NCBI RefSeq assembly: GCF_021462505.1
Contig: NZ_JAKEDV010000006.1
Location: 1 to 64,000 of the forward strand
Length of the DNA stretch: 64,000 nt
Direction: 5' to 3'
DNA from: Thermus brockianus
Lineage (GTDB): Bacteria > Deinococcota > Deinococci > Deinococcales > Thermaceae
The notes under the pieces are model-generated. The model made no database searches and had not been told where the DNA came from. It saw nothing but the letters and a program-made list of their open reading frames with translations. A program made the position numbers and the translations under genes. Shown piece after piece: positions 6,350 through 14,100 of the stretch (its first letter is position 1; each line of letters begins with the position of its first letter).

Positions 6350-8153
6350 AAAGGTTTTCCCGCCACCAGTCCAGGTAGGCCCGAAGCCGCGCCAGCCTGC
6401 GGTCGGGCCGGCCGGAGCGGGAGAGCTCGTGCCCTTCCTCGGGCACCCGGAAAAACCGCGCCTTCACCCCGAGGTGGAAGAGGGCAGTGTACCAGGTTTC
6501 TCCTTGGTCTATGGGACAACGGTGGTCCGCCTCGGAATGGACCACCAGGGTGGGAGTCTTCACCTGGTGGACCAGCCTTAAAGGGCTTTTCTCCCAAAGG
6601 ACCTCGGGGCGCTCCCAAGGCTTGGCGAAAAGCTCCAGGTGGGTGAAGCGGGGGCCGATGTCGCTAGCGCCGAAGAAGCTTAGCCAGTTGCAGATGCCCC
6701 GGTCGGTGACCGCCGCCTTAAAGCGCTCAGGATAGCGGGCGGTGAGCCAGTTCACCATATAGCCCCCGTAGCTTCCCCCCGCCACCCCCACCCGGTTCGG
6801 GTCCAAGGGAAAGCGGGCGAGCACGTGGTCCAAAAAGCCCAGGAGGTCCCTTTCATCCCGCTCGCCCCAAGCCCCCTCCAAAAGGGCGTAGTCCTGCCCG
6901 TAGCCCGTGGAGCCTCGAGGGTTGCAGAAGGCCACGGCGTAGCCCTGGGCCCGGAAAAGCTGGAGCTCCAGCATGGGGGCGGCCCCAAAGGCGGTGTGGG
7001 GCCCCCCGTGGATGTAAAGGATGACGGGGAAAGGGCCCTCCCCCTCGGGCAGGAGCACCCACCCCGGCACCCTGTGCCCCTCCGGGCTCTCCCAGGCGGT
7101 GGGCACGGGCTCGGCCAAGGGGAGGACCCCCGCGTTGGGGTCGTAGGTGCCCAAGGGGCCCTCGAGGCGGGCCGGGTGGGTGAAGCCCTCCGTGAGGAGG
7201 AATAGCCCCCTGGAGGTGCAGGCGAAGGAAAGGACGCTCCCCGAGGCGGAAAGGGCCTCCGCCTCCCCGTCCAGGCCCACCCGGTAAAGCCGGGCCACCC
7301 CTTCTTCCGTGCGCACCACATAGACCCCGTCCCCACCCCACTTGGGCCCCTGGAAGTGGGCGCCGAAGCGGAGGTCGCTGTTGATGGAGTTTTGGAGGCT
7401 CCCCGTGAAGAGGACCCGGGCCTCGCCCCCCTTCAGGTGGTAAAGCCTGGCCTCCGTCCCCCCGCCCCGCTCAAAGGCGTGGCCCAGGAAGAAAAGCCCT
7501 TCCGGGCTCCACTCCAGGCCGAAGATGGGGCCGTGGCCCCCGTAGACCTTCCGCAGGCCCCCCTCCTCCAGGAGGAAAAGGGTATCCCGCCCCTCCGCCT
7601 GGGCCTTGGAGTCCTCCGGCATCACCAGGTAAAGGCCCTCCGGGGCGAAGGCCATCTCCTTGGGGGGAGGGTAGCGGTCCAAGAGGAGCCGCTTCTCCCC
7701 GTCCTTTAGCAGGTAAAGGGCCAGGTTCCCCTCGGGGAGAAGGCCCCGGCCGTCAAACTTGAAGGGCCAGCCCTCAAAACGCCGGGGGCTTCCCGGTTTG
7801 GGGGCTTCCTTGAGGGCCAGGAAGGCCACCTCCCCCGAGGGGCCCAGGGCGTAGTCCAAGACCCCGGGGGTTTCCGTGAGCCTTTCCGCCTCACCCCCCC
7901 GCAGGTCCAGGCGAAAGAGCTCCTCCCCTTCCCCCACCCGGCGCAAGAAGTAGACGTAAGGGTGGGCATACCGGGGCTTCTTGGCCTCCTCCTGGGTCAG
8001 AAGGCGCAAAGCCCCGTCAAACAGGGCCAAGCGGGAGCGGTAGCGGGGCGGGTCCCCCTCGAGGATGTCCGTTAGGACGAAAAGGGGGAGCCCCTCGGGG
8101 CCTTCCGTGAGGCCGGAAAGGAAGCGGAGCTTCAAAAGGGTTTCGGGTTCCAC
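6348..8153 (-). CDS. S9 (prolyl oligopeptidase / acylaminoacyl-peptidase) family serine peptidase
   Basis: The 601-residue enzyme has an N-terminal beta-propeller region (residues about 1-345) and a C-terminal alpha/beta-hydrolase domain that starts at PFPVILYIHGGPHTAFG. The nucleophile is Ser461 in GGSYGGYMVNWL. The catalytic Asp lies in VHSEADHRCPIDQGE and the His in PEEGHELSRSG. No signal peptide is seen, so it is probably cytosolic and trims oligopeptides or N-acylated peptides. The start is GTG 8153, supported by TATCAT at 8165-8160 six bases upstream (leaderless). Its TAG sits inside the downstream hairpin terminator. Confidence 0.92.
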   Translation of the reverse strand: MEPETLLKLRFLSGLTEGPEGLPLFVLTDILEGDPPRYRSRLALFDGALRLLTQEEAKKPRYAHPYVYFLRRVGEGEELFRLDLRGGEAERLTETPGVLDYALGPSGEVAFLALKEAPKPGSPRRFEGWPFKFDGRGLLPEGNLALYLLKDGEKRLLLDRYPPPKEMAFAPEGLYLVMPEDSKAQAEGRDTLFLLEEGGLRKVYGGHGPIFGLEWSPEGLFFLGHAFERGGGTEARLYHLKGGEARVLFTGSLQNSINSDLRFGAHFQGPKWGGDGVYVVRTEEGVARLYRVGLDGEAEALSASGSVLSFACTSRGLFLLTEGFTHPARLEGPLGTYDPNAGVLPLAEPVPTAWESPEGHRVPGWVLLPEGEGPFPVILYIHGGPHTAFGAAPMLELQLFRAQGYAVAFCNPRGSTGYGQDYALLEGAWGERDERDLLGFLDHVLARFPLDPNRVGVAGGSYGGYMVNWLTARYPERFKAAVTDRGICNWLSFFGASDIGPRFTHLELFAKPWERPEVLWEKSPLRLVHQVKTPTLVVHSEADHRCPIDQGETWYTALFHLGVKARFFRVPEEGHELSRSGRPDRRLARLRAYLDWWRENL

Positions 8154-8159
8154 GCCCCC

Positions 8160-8177
8160 ATGATACTGACCGGTCAG
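8160..8177. promoter_or_regulatory. Leaderless promoter with adjacent 12-bp palindrome
   Basis: TATCAT on the minus strand (8165-8160) lies 6 bases before the GTG of the S9 peptidase. Immediately upstream of it is the perfect palindrome CTGACCGGTCAG (8166-8177), in the -10/-35 spacer of that promoter. A dimeric repressor bound there would block the peptidase promoter. The divergent Nif3-like gene has a TAAGCT box at 8203-8208, 7 bases before its ATG. Confidence 0.5.
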
Positions 8178-8215
8178 CCATCCGCCCAGGGGGGGCTTCC
8201 GGTAAGCTAGGGCCC

Positions 8216-8944
8216 ATGAACCGGGACGAGCTCGTCCGCTACCTAGACGGCTACCTGAACCTGGCGGCCTTTCCCCAGGACCCCTCCCTCAACGGCCTCC
8301 AGGTGGAGGGCAAGGAGGAGGTGCGCAAGATAGGCGCAGCGGTGGACGCAGCCGAGGCCACCTTCCAGAAAGCCCTGGAGGAAGGGGTGGACTTCCTCCT
8401 GGTGCACCACGGCCTCTTCTGGGGCAAGCCCTTCCCCATCCGGGGCCACCACAAAAGGCGCCTGGAACTCCTCTTCCGGGGCGGCATCAACCTCTACGCC
8501 GCCCACCTTCCCCTGGACGCCCACCCCGAGGTGGGGAACAACTTTGTCCTGGCCAGGGCCTTAGGCCTGGTGGACCTGACGCCCTACGACGTGGGCGTTA
8601 GGGGCCGCTTCCCCTTCCCCACCCCCTTGGTCCAGGTGGCGGACATGCTGGGGCAGCTTACGGGGATGCAGCCCTTGGTGCACCAAGGAGGGCGGAGCCA
8701 GGTGCAGGAGGTGGTCATCGTTTCGGGGGGAGCGGCGAACCTGGTGGGCCAGGTGGAGGCGGAGCTCTTCATCACCGGGGAGCCCAAGCATAGCGCCTTC
8801 CACGAGGCCTTTGAGCGGGGGCTCAACGTCATCTACGCCGGCCACTACGACACGGAAGTCTTCGGGGTAAAGGCCTTGGCGGCCCACCTGGAGGAGCGCT
8901 TCGGCCTCCCTTGGGTCTTTCTGGACCACCCCACGGGGCTCTAA
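8216..8944 (+). CDS. Nif3-like dinuclear metal centre hexameric protein
   Basis: This 242-residue protein belongs to the Nif3/YbgI/DUF34 family. The metal ligands are visible in the family pattern: FLLVHHGLFWGKP near residue 65, NLYAAHLPLDAHPEVGNN near 100, and the C-terminal TGEPKHSAFHEA and AGHYDTEVFGVKAL. The short bacterial form without the PII-like insert is about this length. Its exact chemistry is unsettled; some members act like GTP cyclohydrolases. It is leaderless or nearly so, with TAAGCT 7 bases before the ATG. The tmk start codon follows the stop directly. Confidence 0.93.
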   Translation: MNRDELVRYLDGYLNLAAFPQDPSLNGLQVEGKEEVRKIGAAVDAAEATFQKALEEGVDFLLVHHGLFWGKPFPIRGHHKRRLELLFRGGINLYAAHLPLDAHPEVGNNFVLARALGLVDLTPYDVGVRGRFPFPTPLVQVADMLGQLTGMQPLVHQGGRSQVQEVVIVSGGAANLVGQVEAELFITGEPKHSAFHEAFERGLNVIYAGHYDTEVFGVKALAAHLEERFGLPWVFLDHPTGL

Positions 8945-9544
<600 letters not shown>

Positions 9545-9551
9545 TGGGTCC

Positions 9552-10004
9552 ATGCGCCCCTTGGCCCTTTTCCTCCTCGGCCTCTTCGCCTTGGCCCAAG
9601 GGCTTTCCTTTCCCAAGAGCACCCTTTACGTGGAAGGAGGCGGCAAGCGCTATACCCTCAGGGTGGAGGTGGCCGACACCCCCGAGCGCCAAGCCCAGGG
9701 CCTCATGTTCCGCAAGTCCCTGGGGGAGGACGAGGGCATGGTCTTCCTCTTCCCCGCCCCCACGGCAGGGGGGTTTTGGATGAAAAACACGCTCATTCCC
9801 CTTTCCATCGCCTTCTTTGACCGCCAGGGGGTCATCCTGCGCATCCTGGACATGGAGCCCTGCAAGGCCGACCCCTGCCCCGTCTACTACCCCGGGGTGG
9901 TGTACCAGGGGGCCCTCGAGGTGAACCGGGGCTGGTTCGCCCGGCGGGGCCTCACCCCCGGGGCCAGGGTAGGGGGCGAGGCCCTGAAGCTTTGGCCGAG
10001 ATAG
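9552..10004 (+). CDS. DUF192 family exported protein
   Basis: This 150-residue protein has a signal peptide (MRPLALFLLGLFALAQGLSF). The DUF192 core follows: L-x-V-E-V-A-D-T-P-E-R-Q-A-Q-G-L-M-F-R, then GMVFLFPAPTAGGFWMKNTLIPLSIAFFD, then MEPCKADPCPVYYPG and the terminal LEVNRGWFARRG. The PC...CP pair in the fourth block is standard in the family. Function is unknown; members are periplasmic or extracytoplasmic. A CATAAT box ends 6 bases before the ATG, so it may have its own leaderless promoter inside the tmk 3' end. A second DUF192-like gene follows one base after the stop. Confidence 0.9.
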   Translation: MRPLALFLLGLFALAQGLSFPKSTLYVEGGGKRYTLRVEVADTPERQAQGLMFRKSLGEDEGMVFLFPAPTAGGFWMKNTLIPLSIAFFDRQGVILRILDMEPCKADPCPVYYPGVVYQGALEVNRGWFARRGLTPGARVGGEALKLWPR

Positions 10005-10005
10005 C

Positions 10006-10455
10006 GTGGAACGAAGCCCCCTCTTCCCCTTGGTGGCCTTCGCCCTTTTGATCCTCCTTTCGGTCTTCTCCTTTCTGGGCTACCTCCTGGCAGCCCGGCG
10101 CTTCCAAACCCCGCCCCCACCCGCCCAGGTGGTGGTGGAAACGCCCACGGGGCAACACACCCTAAAGGCCCGCCTCGCCCGCATGCCCGAGGCCTGGAAC
10201 CTGGGCTTGGGCCTGAGGCGGGAAGCGCTGGACGCCCTCCTCTACCTTTTCCCCGAGGCCACCGATGCCCCCTTCTCCACGGAGGGCTACCGCTTTGGCG
10301 TAACGGTGGCCTTTTTGGACGGGGAAGGAAGGGTGCTCAAGGTGGCGCGGCTTCGCCCAGGGGAAACCTACGCCCCCGGCACCGCCTACCGGGGGATTTT
10401 GGAGGTGCGGGAAGGGCTCTTAGAGCTCGCCCCGGGGGACCGGGTTCTGCGCTAG
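10006..10455 (+). CDS. DUF192-like membrane-anchored protein
   Basis: The 149-residue protein begins at GTG 10006. It has an N-terminal transmembrane segment (LFPLVAFALLILLSVFSFLGYLLAA) and then a degenerate DUF192 domain. VVVETPTGQHTLKARLARMPEAWNLGLGLR matches the family start, and VTVAFLDGEGRVLKVARLRPGETYAP matches the third block. The GFWMKNT block and the PC...CP pair of the neighbour are missing. It is probably a diverged duplicate with a membrane anchor instead of a cleavable signal. Its 3' end overlaps the convergent small gene at 10452. Confidence 0.75.
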   Translation: MERSPLFPLVAFALLILLSVFSFLGYLLAARRFQTPPPPAQVVVETPTGQHTLKARLARMPEAWNLGLGLRREALDALLYLFPEATDAPFSTEGYRFGVTVAFLDGEGRVLKVARLRPGETYAPGTAYRGILEVREGLLELAPGDRVLR

Positions 10456-10656
10456 GGCTTGGCGCCCCCCTGGAGGCCCCTCAAGTCCAAGAGGAAGTTC
10501 CCGGTGCTGGGGACAAAGATGGTCTGCACCCCAGGGGCGAGCTTCTCGGCGAAGAAGGAGCCCCGCCCCCACCAAGGGAAACCCGAACCGCCGCCTTGGG
10601 GCAAAGAGCACCGCCAGGCCCAGCAAAAGGAGCGCAAGCGCAGCTAGGTTCAGCAT
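10452..10656 (-). pseudogene. Small membrane protein gene with an apparent single-base frameshift
   Basis: From ATG 10656 the frame reads MLNLAALALLLLGLAVLFAP, then RRRFGFPLVGAG, a clear membrane helix, and then degenerates into Arg/Trp-rich sequence. One frame over, the same stretch gives GSFFAEKLAPGVQTIFVPST followed by GNFLLDLRGLQGGAKP and a TAG at 10454-10452. Removing one base from the C-run at 10561-10564 (or the one at 10566-10570) joins both parts into one coherent protein of about 67 residues. TATGCT sits 6 bases before the ATG, a good leaderless promoter, so the gene was or is expressed. A real mutation, slippage-dependent expression and a sequencing error are all possible. Confidence 0.6.
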
Positions 10657-10669
10657 GCCAAAAGCATAA

Positions 10670-10692
10670 GGCCCCAGGCTGCGCCTGGGGCC
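10670..10692 (-). terminator. Hairpin terminator after the FmdB-like gene
   Basis: GGCCCCAGGC (10670-10679) pairs with GCCTGGGGCC (10683-10692) around a TGC loop. Read on the minus strand it is followed by TTATGCTTTT, and it lies 15 bases beyond the FmdB-like stop. The T-rich tail also contains the TATGCT box of the next minus-strand gene. Confidence 0.8.
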
Positions 10693-10706
10693 AGGGAAGA
10701 CCTCCC

Positions 10707-10928
10707 TTACTCCTTGTCTTCGCCCCCTTCCGATTTGGAGGAGGAGTCCTTCTTGGCGTAGTCCTTCACGTGCCACCCCGAGCCCTTGAAGATGATGGCG
10801 GGCGGGGTGATAACCCGCTTCAGGGGCTCCCCGGTTTCGGGGTGGGCCTTCAGGGGTTCGTCGTGGAAGCCCTGTTCAAACTCGTAGTACTTGCCCGTTT
10901 CCAGGCCTTTGTAGACGTAGACCGGCAT
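10707..10928 (-). CDS. FmdB-family protein lacking the zinc cysteines
   Basis: This 73-residue protein opens MPVYVYKGLETGKYYEFEQG and contains EPLKRVITPPAIIFKGSGWHVKDYAKKD. The frame matches FmdB/zinc-ribbon proteins (M-P-x-Y-x-Y-x-C-x-x-C-G-x-x-F-E ... C-P-x-C-G ... R-x-I ... F-K-G-S-G-W-Y). Every zinc cysteine is replaced: KGLETG stands for the first CxxC and HPETG for the second. The end is an Ser/Glu-rich acidic tail. A CTAGGAGGGTAAGGT ribosome binding site precedes the ATG. Family members are small predicted regulators; without zinc the fold must be held differently. I infer this is a lineage variant, not a broken gene. Confidence 0.85.
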   Translation of the reverse strand: MPVYVYKGLETGKYYEFEQGFHDEPLKAHPETGEPLKRVITPPAIIFKGSGWHVKDYAKKDSSSKSEGGEDKE

Positions 10929-10951
10929 ACCTTACCCTCCTAGGGGGCATT

Positions 10952-10978
10952 TTGACACTCCTATGCCTTGAGTGTCAA
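10952..10978. repeat. Perfect 9-bp inverted repeat between divergent genes
   Basis: TTGACACTC (10952-10960) and GAGTGTCAA (10970-10978) form perfect inverted arms with a 9-base spacer. Both arms begin with a TTGACA that could be a -35 hexamer, but no -10 lies at the proper distance. The site lies between the FmdB-like gene (minus) and the 5-formyl-THF cyclo-ligase (plus), upstream of a TAGGAT box at 10983-10988. An operator is the best reading. Confidence 0.5.
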
Positions 10979-11003
10979 GGGGCTAGGATGGTACCCTCCC
11001 TCC

Positions 11004-11525
11004 GTGGACAAGCCCGCCCTGCGCCGCTTCGCCCTGGGCGTTTGGAAGAGCCTGGACCGCCGCGCCCTTTCCGTGGAGCTCGTGGCCCAGCTCCTCCCCT
11101 GGCTCGCGGAACGAAGGTTCCAGGACATCCTCCTCTACCATCCCTTACCCCACGAGCTGGACCTCCTATCCCTAACGGAAAAGCACCCCGCCCGCTACTA
11201 CCTGCCCAAGGTGGCGGGGGAAGGGCTTTCCGTGCACCCCTTGGGCCCCCTGGCCCCAGGCCCCTTTGGCCTTCTGGAGCCCACCACGCCCCCGGTGGAC
11301 CCAGGGGTGCTGGACCTGGTGGTGGTCCCGGGGCTTGCCTTTGACCGGGAGGGGTTTCGCCTGGGGCACGGCAAGGGGTTTTACGACCGCTTCCTGGCCC
11401 AAGTAAAGGCCGTCCGCCTGGGGGTGGTACCGGAAGCCCTCCTCCTTCCCCGCCTCCCCCGGGACCCCTGGGACATCCCCATGGCGTACCTGGCCACGGA
11501 GAAGGGGGTGTGGCGGGTTGTTTGA
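11004..11525 (+). CDS. 5-formyltetrahydrofolate cyclo-ligase family protein
   Basis: It interconverts 5-formyl-THF to 5,10-methenyl-THF with ATP in one-carbon metabolism. The 173-residue protein from GTG 11004 begins VDKPALRRFALGVWKSLDRR. It has a substrate-binding region (ILLYHPLPHELDL, ARYYLPKV) and the diagnostic C-terminal motif VPGLAFDREGFRLGHGKGFYDRFL, which binds ATP. The start was chosen because TAGGAT lies 15 bases upstream and residues before VDKP have no family counterpart. fhs, another folate enzyme, lies 7.5 kb away on the same strand. Confidence 0.88.
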   Translation: MDKPALRRFALGVWKSLDRRALSVELVAQLLPWLAERRFQDILLYHPLPHELDLLSLTEKHPARYYLPKVAGEGLSVHPLGPLAPGPFGLLEPTTPPVDPGVLDLVVVPGLAFDREGFRLGHGKGFYDRFLAQVKAVRLGVVPEALLLPRLPRDPWDIPMAYLATEKGVWRVV

Positions 11526-11561
11526 CCCTGGGCCCCCTCGCGTGGGTGCTACACTCGTCCC

Positions 11562-12170
11562 ATGCGGGGGGCTTTGTTGGACCGGGACGGGGTACTCCTT
11601 CTCATGGACGAGGAGGCCCTCTACAAGAAGGCCTTGGCCCTCGCCGCCCACGGGCCTGGCCTGGAAAAGACCCTTTCCGTGCTCGCCTGGGCCATGCGGG
11701 AGATCTTAGAAGCGGTGCGGTGGCGCAAGGTGCGCACCCTGGAAGAGGAAGCCCGCTTTTTTGAAGCGCTGGCCCAGAAGGCCGCCCAAAACTTGGGCCT
11801 GCCCCCCGAGCGGCTAAAGGGCCTCCGCTACTACCACTTTATGCGCAAAGCGCCGGGCGCCGAGGCCCTCCTGCGAAGCCTAAAGGCGCAGGGGCTCAAG
11901 GTGGGGGTGCTTTCCAACACCCTGCCAAGCCTCAAGGAAAGCCTCGCCTACCATGGCCTAGACGGCTACATAGATGGCTTCTTCGCCTCCTGCGCCATGG
12001 GCGTCGCCAAACCGGACCCGGAGGCCTTTCTCCTTGCGCTAAAGGGCCTCGGCCTCTCCCCCGAGGAAACCCTCTACCTGGACGATGACCCCGAGAACGT
12101 GGAAACCGCCCGGAGGCTCGGCCTCCGGGCAGAGGTGTACGCCCTTCACCAAAGCGCGGTGGATAGCTGA
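11562..12170 (+). CDS. HAD-superfamily hydrolase
   Basis: This 202-residue haloacid-dehalogenase-type phosphatase carries the catalytic DxD in GALLDRDGVLLLMDE (motif I). VGVLSNTLPSL is motif II, GVAKPDPEAFLLAL the Lys of motif III, and TLYLDDDPENVETARRLGL motif IV. An all-helical cap lies between motifs I and II (residues about 20-100). The substrate is unknown. A TACACT box ends 6 bases before the ATG, so it is probably leaderless. Its last 25 bases overlap the 3' end of the convergent SLH gene. Confidence 0.88.
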   Translation: MRGALLDRDGVLLLMDEEALYKKALALAAHGPGLEKTLSVLAWAMREILEAVRWRKVRTLEEEARFFEALAQKAAQNLGLPPERLKGLRYYHFMRKAPGAEALLRSLKAQGLKVGVLSNTLPSLKESLAYHGLDGYIDGFFASCAMGVAKPDPEAFLLALKGLGLSPEETLYLDDDPENVETARRLGLRAEVYALHQSAVDS

Positions 12171-13501
12171 ACGCGCACCAGCTTACCCTCACGGGTAGTC
12201 AAAAGGCGTTCCGGCCCCTCAAAGCCCAGCCCCCATACCGAAACCAGGGGAAGCGCAGCCAAGAGCGTTTTGGCTACGGGGCGCACGGGAAGGGGGCTGC
12301 GCTCCTCGAGGCCCCCCTCATCCCAAACGCTAAGGGCGATATCCTCCCCGGCCGCTAGGTTCACGCGGTAGAGCAACGTACGCGTTTTCTCCTCCTCCAA
12401 CACCACAAGATTCTTGGAATCCGGCCAGGCCACCCCCACCACCCGGTTACCCGGCTGGTCCAAAAGGTAAACGTACTCCGCATACAACCCCACTGGATTG
12501 GTTAGCAGAAGGACAAACCGCACCACCCGGCTGGGGCAGTCGCAAAGCGGCGTAGAAGGAACTATCAAAAGGTAGGCCCCCATCGGATCCAGGCTCAGGT
12601 GCCCCTCCCTAAGGCGCTGGAACACCGGGGGTAGCACCTCCTTTCCCTCTTTGGTCCCTAAGGGGACATAGCGGGCTTTCCCATCTTCCAGGACCCCACC
12701 CTTCAACCTCCAGGGAGGAATAGCGGCTTGGAAACCCTCGTTCGGCCCGAGGTCCTGACCCCCCCCGGCCTCCCAAAGGAGAACCCTCTCCCCCAACACC
12801 ACCACCTTCTTCCCCCCAGCCCCAACCCAGCGGGCAGCCACGTCCAACGTTTCTTGAGAAGCCAAAGAGGGGGATTGCAGGGCCACGGAGGGGGTGGGAG
12901 GAAAGGGAGCAGGCTTCTTGGCCTCCACCAAAGGTTGCAAACCGGCCAAGGCCAGCGCCAGTTGGTAGCGATTGACCTCTGTGGTCAAACCAAAGGAACC
13001 GTCCGGATTGAGGTCCATCAGGCCTGCTCCCAGCACGCGGCGCACGGCGGCAACCGCCCAGTGATCTTGGGGCACATCCCAAGGCAAGGGGGCTTCCTTG
13101 GCCACCCCTAAGCGCTCCAGCATCTTCGCCAGAACCACCGCCAAGGCCGCCCGGTTCAGCTCCTCTTGGCCTCGGAAGGTTCCATCGGGGTATCCGGAAA
13201 CCAAGTCCCAAGCCGCCGCCAAAGCCAGCCCTTCCAGAGCCCAGTGCCCCTTAGGAACGTCCCTGAAGGCCACCTCCTTGGGTTCCACACCCAGGTCCTT
13301 AAGCACCCGCCCCAACGTGGCCACCAACTGGTAGCGGTTCACGGGTTCCGTGCCCCGGAAGGTGCCATCCGGATACCCCTGCATCCACCCCGCCTGAACC
13401 ACACGTTCCACCCTCTCGGCCACCGGTCCCGCCGGCAGATCGGAAAAAGCGGCCAAAACCAGCCCCAGACCCCAAAAAACCCAAACCCAGATTCGCTTCA
13501 T
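12146..13501 (-). CDS. S-layer-homology (SLH) domain surface protein
   Basis: The 451-residue exported protein from ATG 13501 has a signal peptide (MKRIWVWVFWGLGLVLAAFS) and three SLH domains at about residues 20-70, 80-130 and 145-190. Each shows the pattern GW-x-x-GYPDGTFRG ... VNRYQLVATLGRVL. SLH domains bind pyruvylated secondary cell-wall polymer in Thermus. A proline-rich linker (KKPAPFPPTPS) leads to a C-terminal region of about 230 residues with repeated short beta strands, perhaps a propeller. I recognise no enzyme motif. The DNA is visibly less G+C-extreme than its neighbours, with many A/T-ending codons. The 3' end overlaps the HAD gene. Confidence 0.85.
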   Translation of the reverse strand: MKRIWVWVFWGLGLVLAAFSDLPAGPVAERVERVVQAGWMQGYPDGTFRGTEPVNRYQLVATLGRVLKDLGVEPKEVAFRDVPKGHWALEGLALAAAWDLVSGYPDGTFRGQEELNRAALAVVLAKMLERLGVAKEAPLPWDVPQDHWAVAAVRRVLGAGLMDLNPDGSFGLTTEVNRYQLALALAGLQPLVEAKKPAPFPPTPSVALQSPSLASQETLDVAARWVGAGGKKVVVLGERVLLWEAGGGQDLGPNEGFQAAIPPWRLKGGVLEDGKARYVPLGTKEGKEVLPPVFQRLREGHLSLDPMGAYLLIVPSTPLCDCPSRVVRFVLLLTNPVGLYAEYVYLLDQPGNRVVGVAWPDSKNLVVLEEEKTRTLLYRVNLAAGEDIALSVWDEGGLEERSPLPVRPVAKTLLAALPLVSVWGLGFEGPERLLTTREGKLVRVQLSTALW

Positions 13502-13524
13502 AACTACCCCGCGCCCAAATACCA

Positions 13525-13551
13525 AGGGGCCTGGAACCTGTCCAGGCCCCT
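13525..13551 (-). terminator. 11-bp hairpin terminator
   Basis: AGGGGCCTGGA (13525-13535) pairs perfectly with TCCAGGCCCCT (13541-13551), loop ACCTG. On the minus strand it follows the second phosphoribosyltransferase gene by 12 bases and is followed by TTGGTATTT. The same T-rich stretch leads into the SLH gene. Confidence 0.82.
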
Positions 13552-13563
13552 CCTCCTTACGCT

Positions 13564-14091
13564 TTAGAGAACAGGCAGTTCCGCCACGGTGACCACGTCC
13601 AAAGCCGGGCTTCCCTGGCGGAAGGCGGCGAGGCGCCCCACCACCCGCCCCCCCGCCCTTTGGACCATGCGCTCCATGGCCCGCATGGTTTCGCCGCTAG
13701 AAACCACATCGGAAATAAGGGTCACCTTCTGGTTCAAGAGCTTTTCCGCAAAGCGGCGGTCTAGCCAAAGCACCTCCCCCACCCCCAGGGTGAGGGTCTG
13801 GACCTCCTGGATAATGGGGTCTTCCATGTAGGGGCGGCGGCGGCGGCGGGCCACCACGTAGGGGAGGCCCATCTCCTCTGCCAGCACGTGGGTGAGGGGA
13901 ATGGGGCTCGTTTCCGTGGTGAAGAGCACCTCGGTTTCCCGGGGCACCAAGGGCTTTAGGGCCAAGGCCGCGGCCCGCACCAACTCTGGGTCCCCCAAAA
14001 ACTCCACCAAGGGGATACGCCGCCCCGGCAAAGGCTCTATCAGGGGCACGTGCCGGGTCACCCCGCCGATGCTGATGGGATAGGTTTCCAT
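13564..14091 (-). CDS. Phosphoribosyltransferase family protein (diverged paralogue)
   Basis: This 175-residue type I PRTase-fold protein begins METYPISIGGVTRHVPLIEP. Its PRPP loop reads VTLISDVVSSGETMRAME. The first acidic residue of the usual D-D pair is Ser (S-D), and the following T-G-x-T is S-G-E-T, so PRPP binding may be altered. The hood and flexible-loop region contains YVVARRRRRPYMEDPI, unusually Arg-rich. It is clearly a tandem duplicate of the upstream gene, with the same opening motif and nearly the same length. GGAGGG precedes the ATG. It may be a catalytically weak or regulatory partner; that is inference. Confidence 0.8.
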   Translation of the reverse strand: METYPISIGGVTRHVPLIEPLPGRRIPLVEFLGDPELVRAAALALKPLVPRETEVLFTTETSPIPLTHVLAEEMGLPYVVARRRRRPYMEDPIIQEVQTLTLGVGEVLWLDRRFAEKLLNQKVTLISDVVSSGETMRAMERMVQRAGGRVVGRLAAFRQGSPALDVVTVAELPVL

Positions 14092-14100
14092 AAAACCCTC

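Noticed and set aside
10457-10776. A 118-residue minus-strand gene read straight through from 10776
   Set aside because: Its first third is antisense to or out of frame with the FmdB-like gene and the terminator. Only the part from ATG 10656 looks like protein, and that needs the frameshift described.
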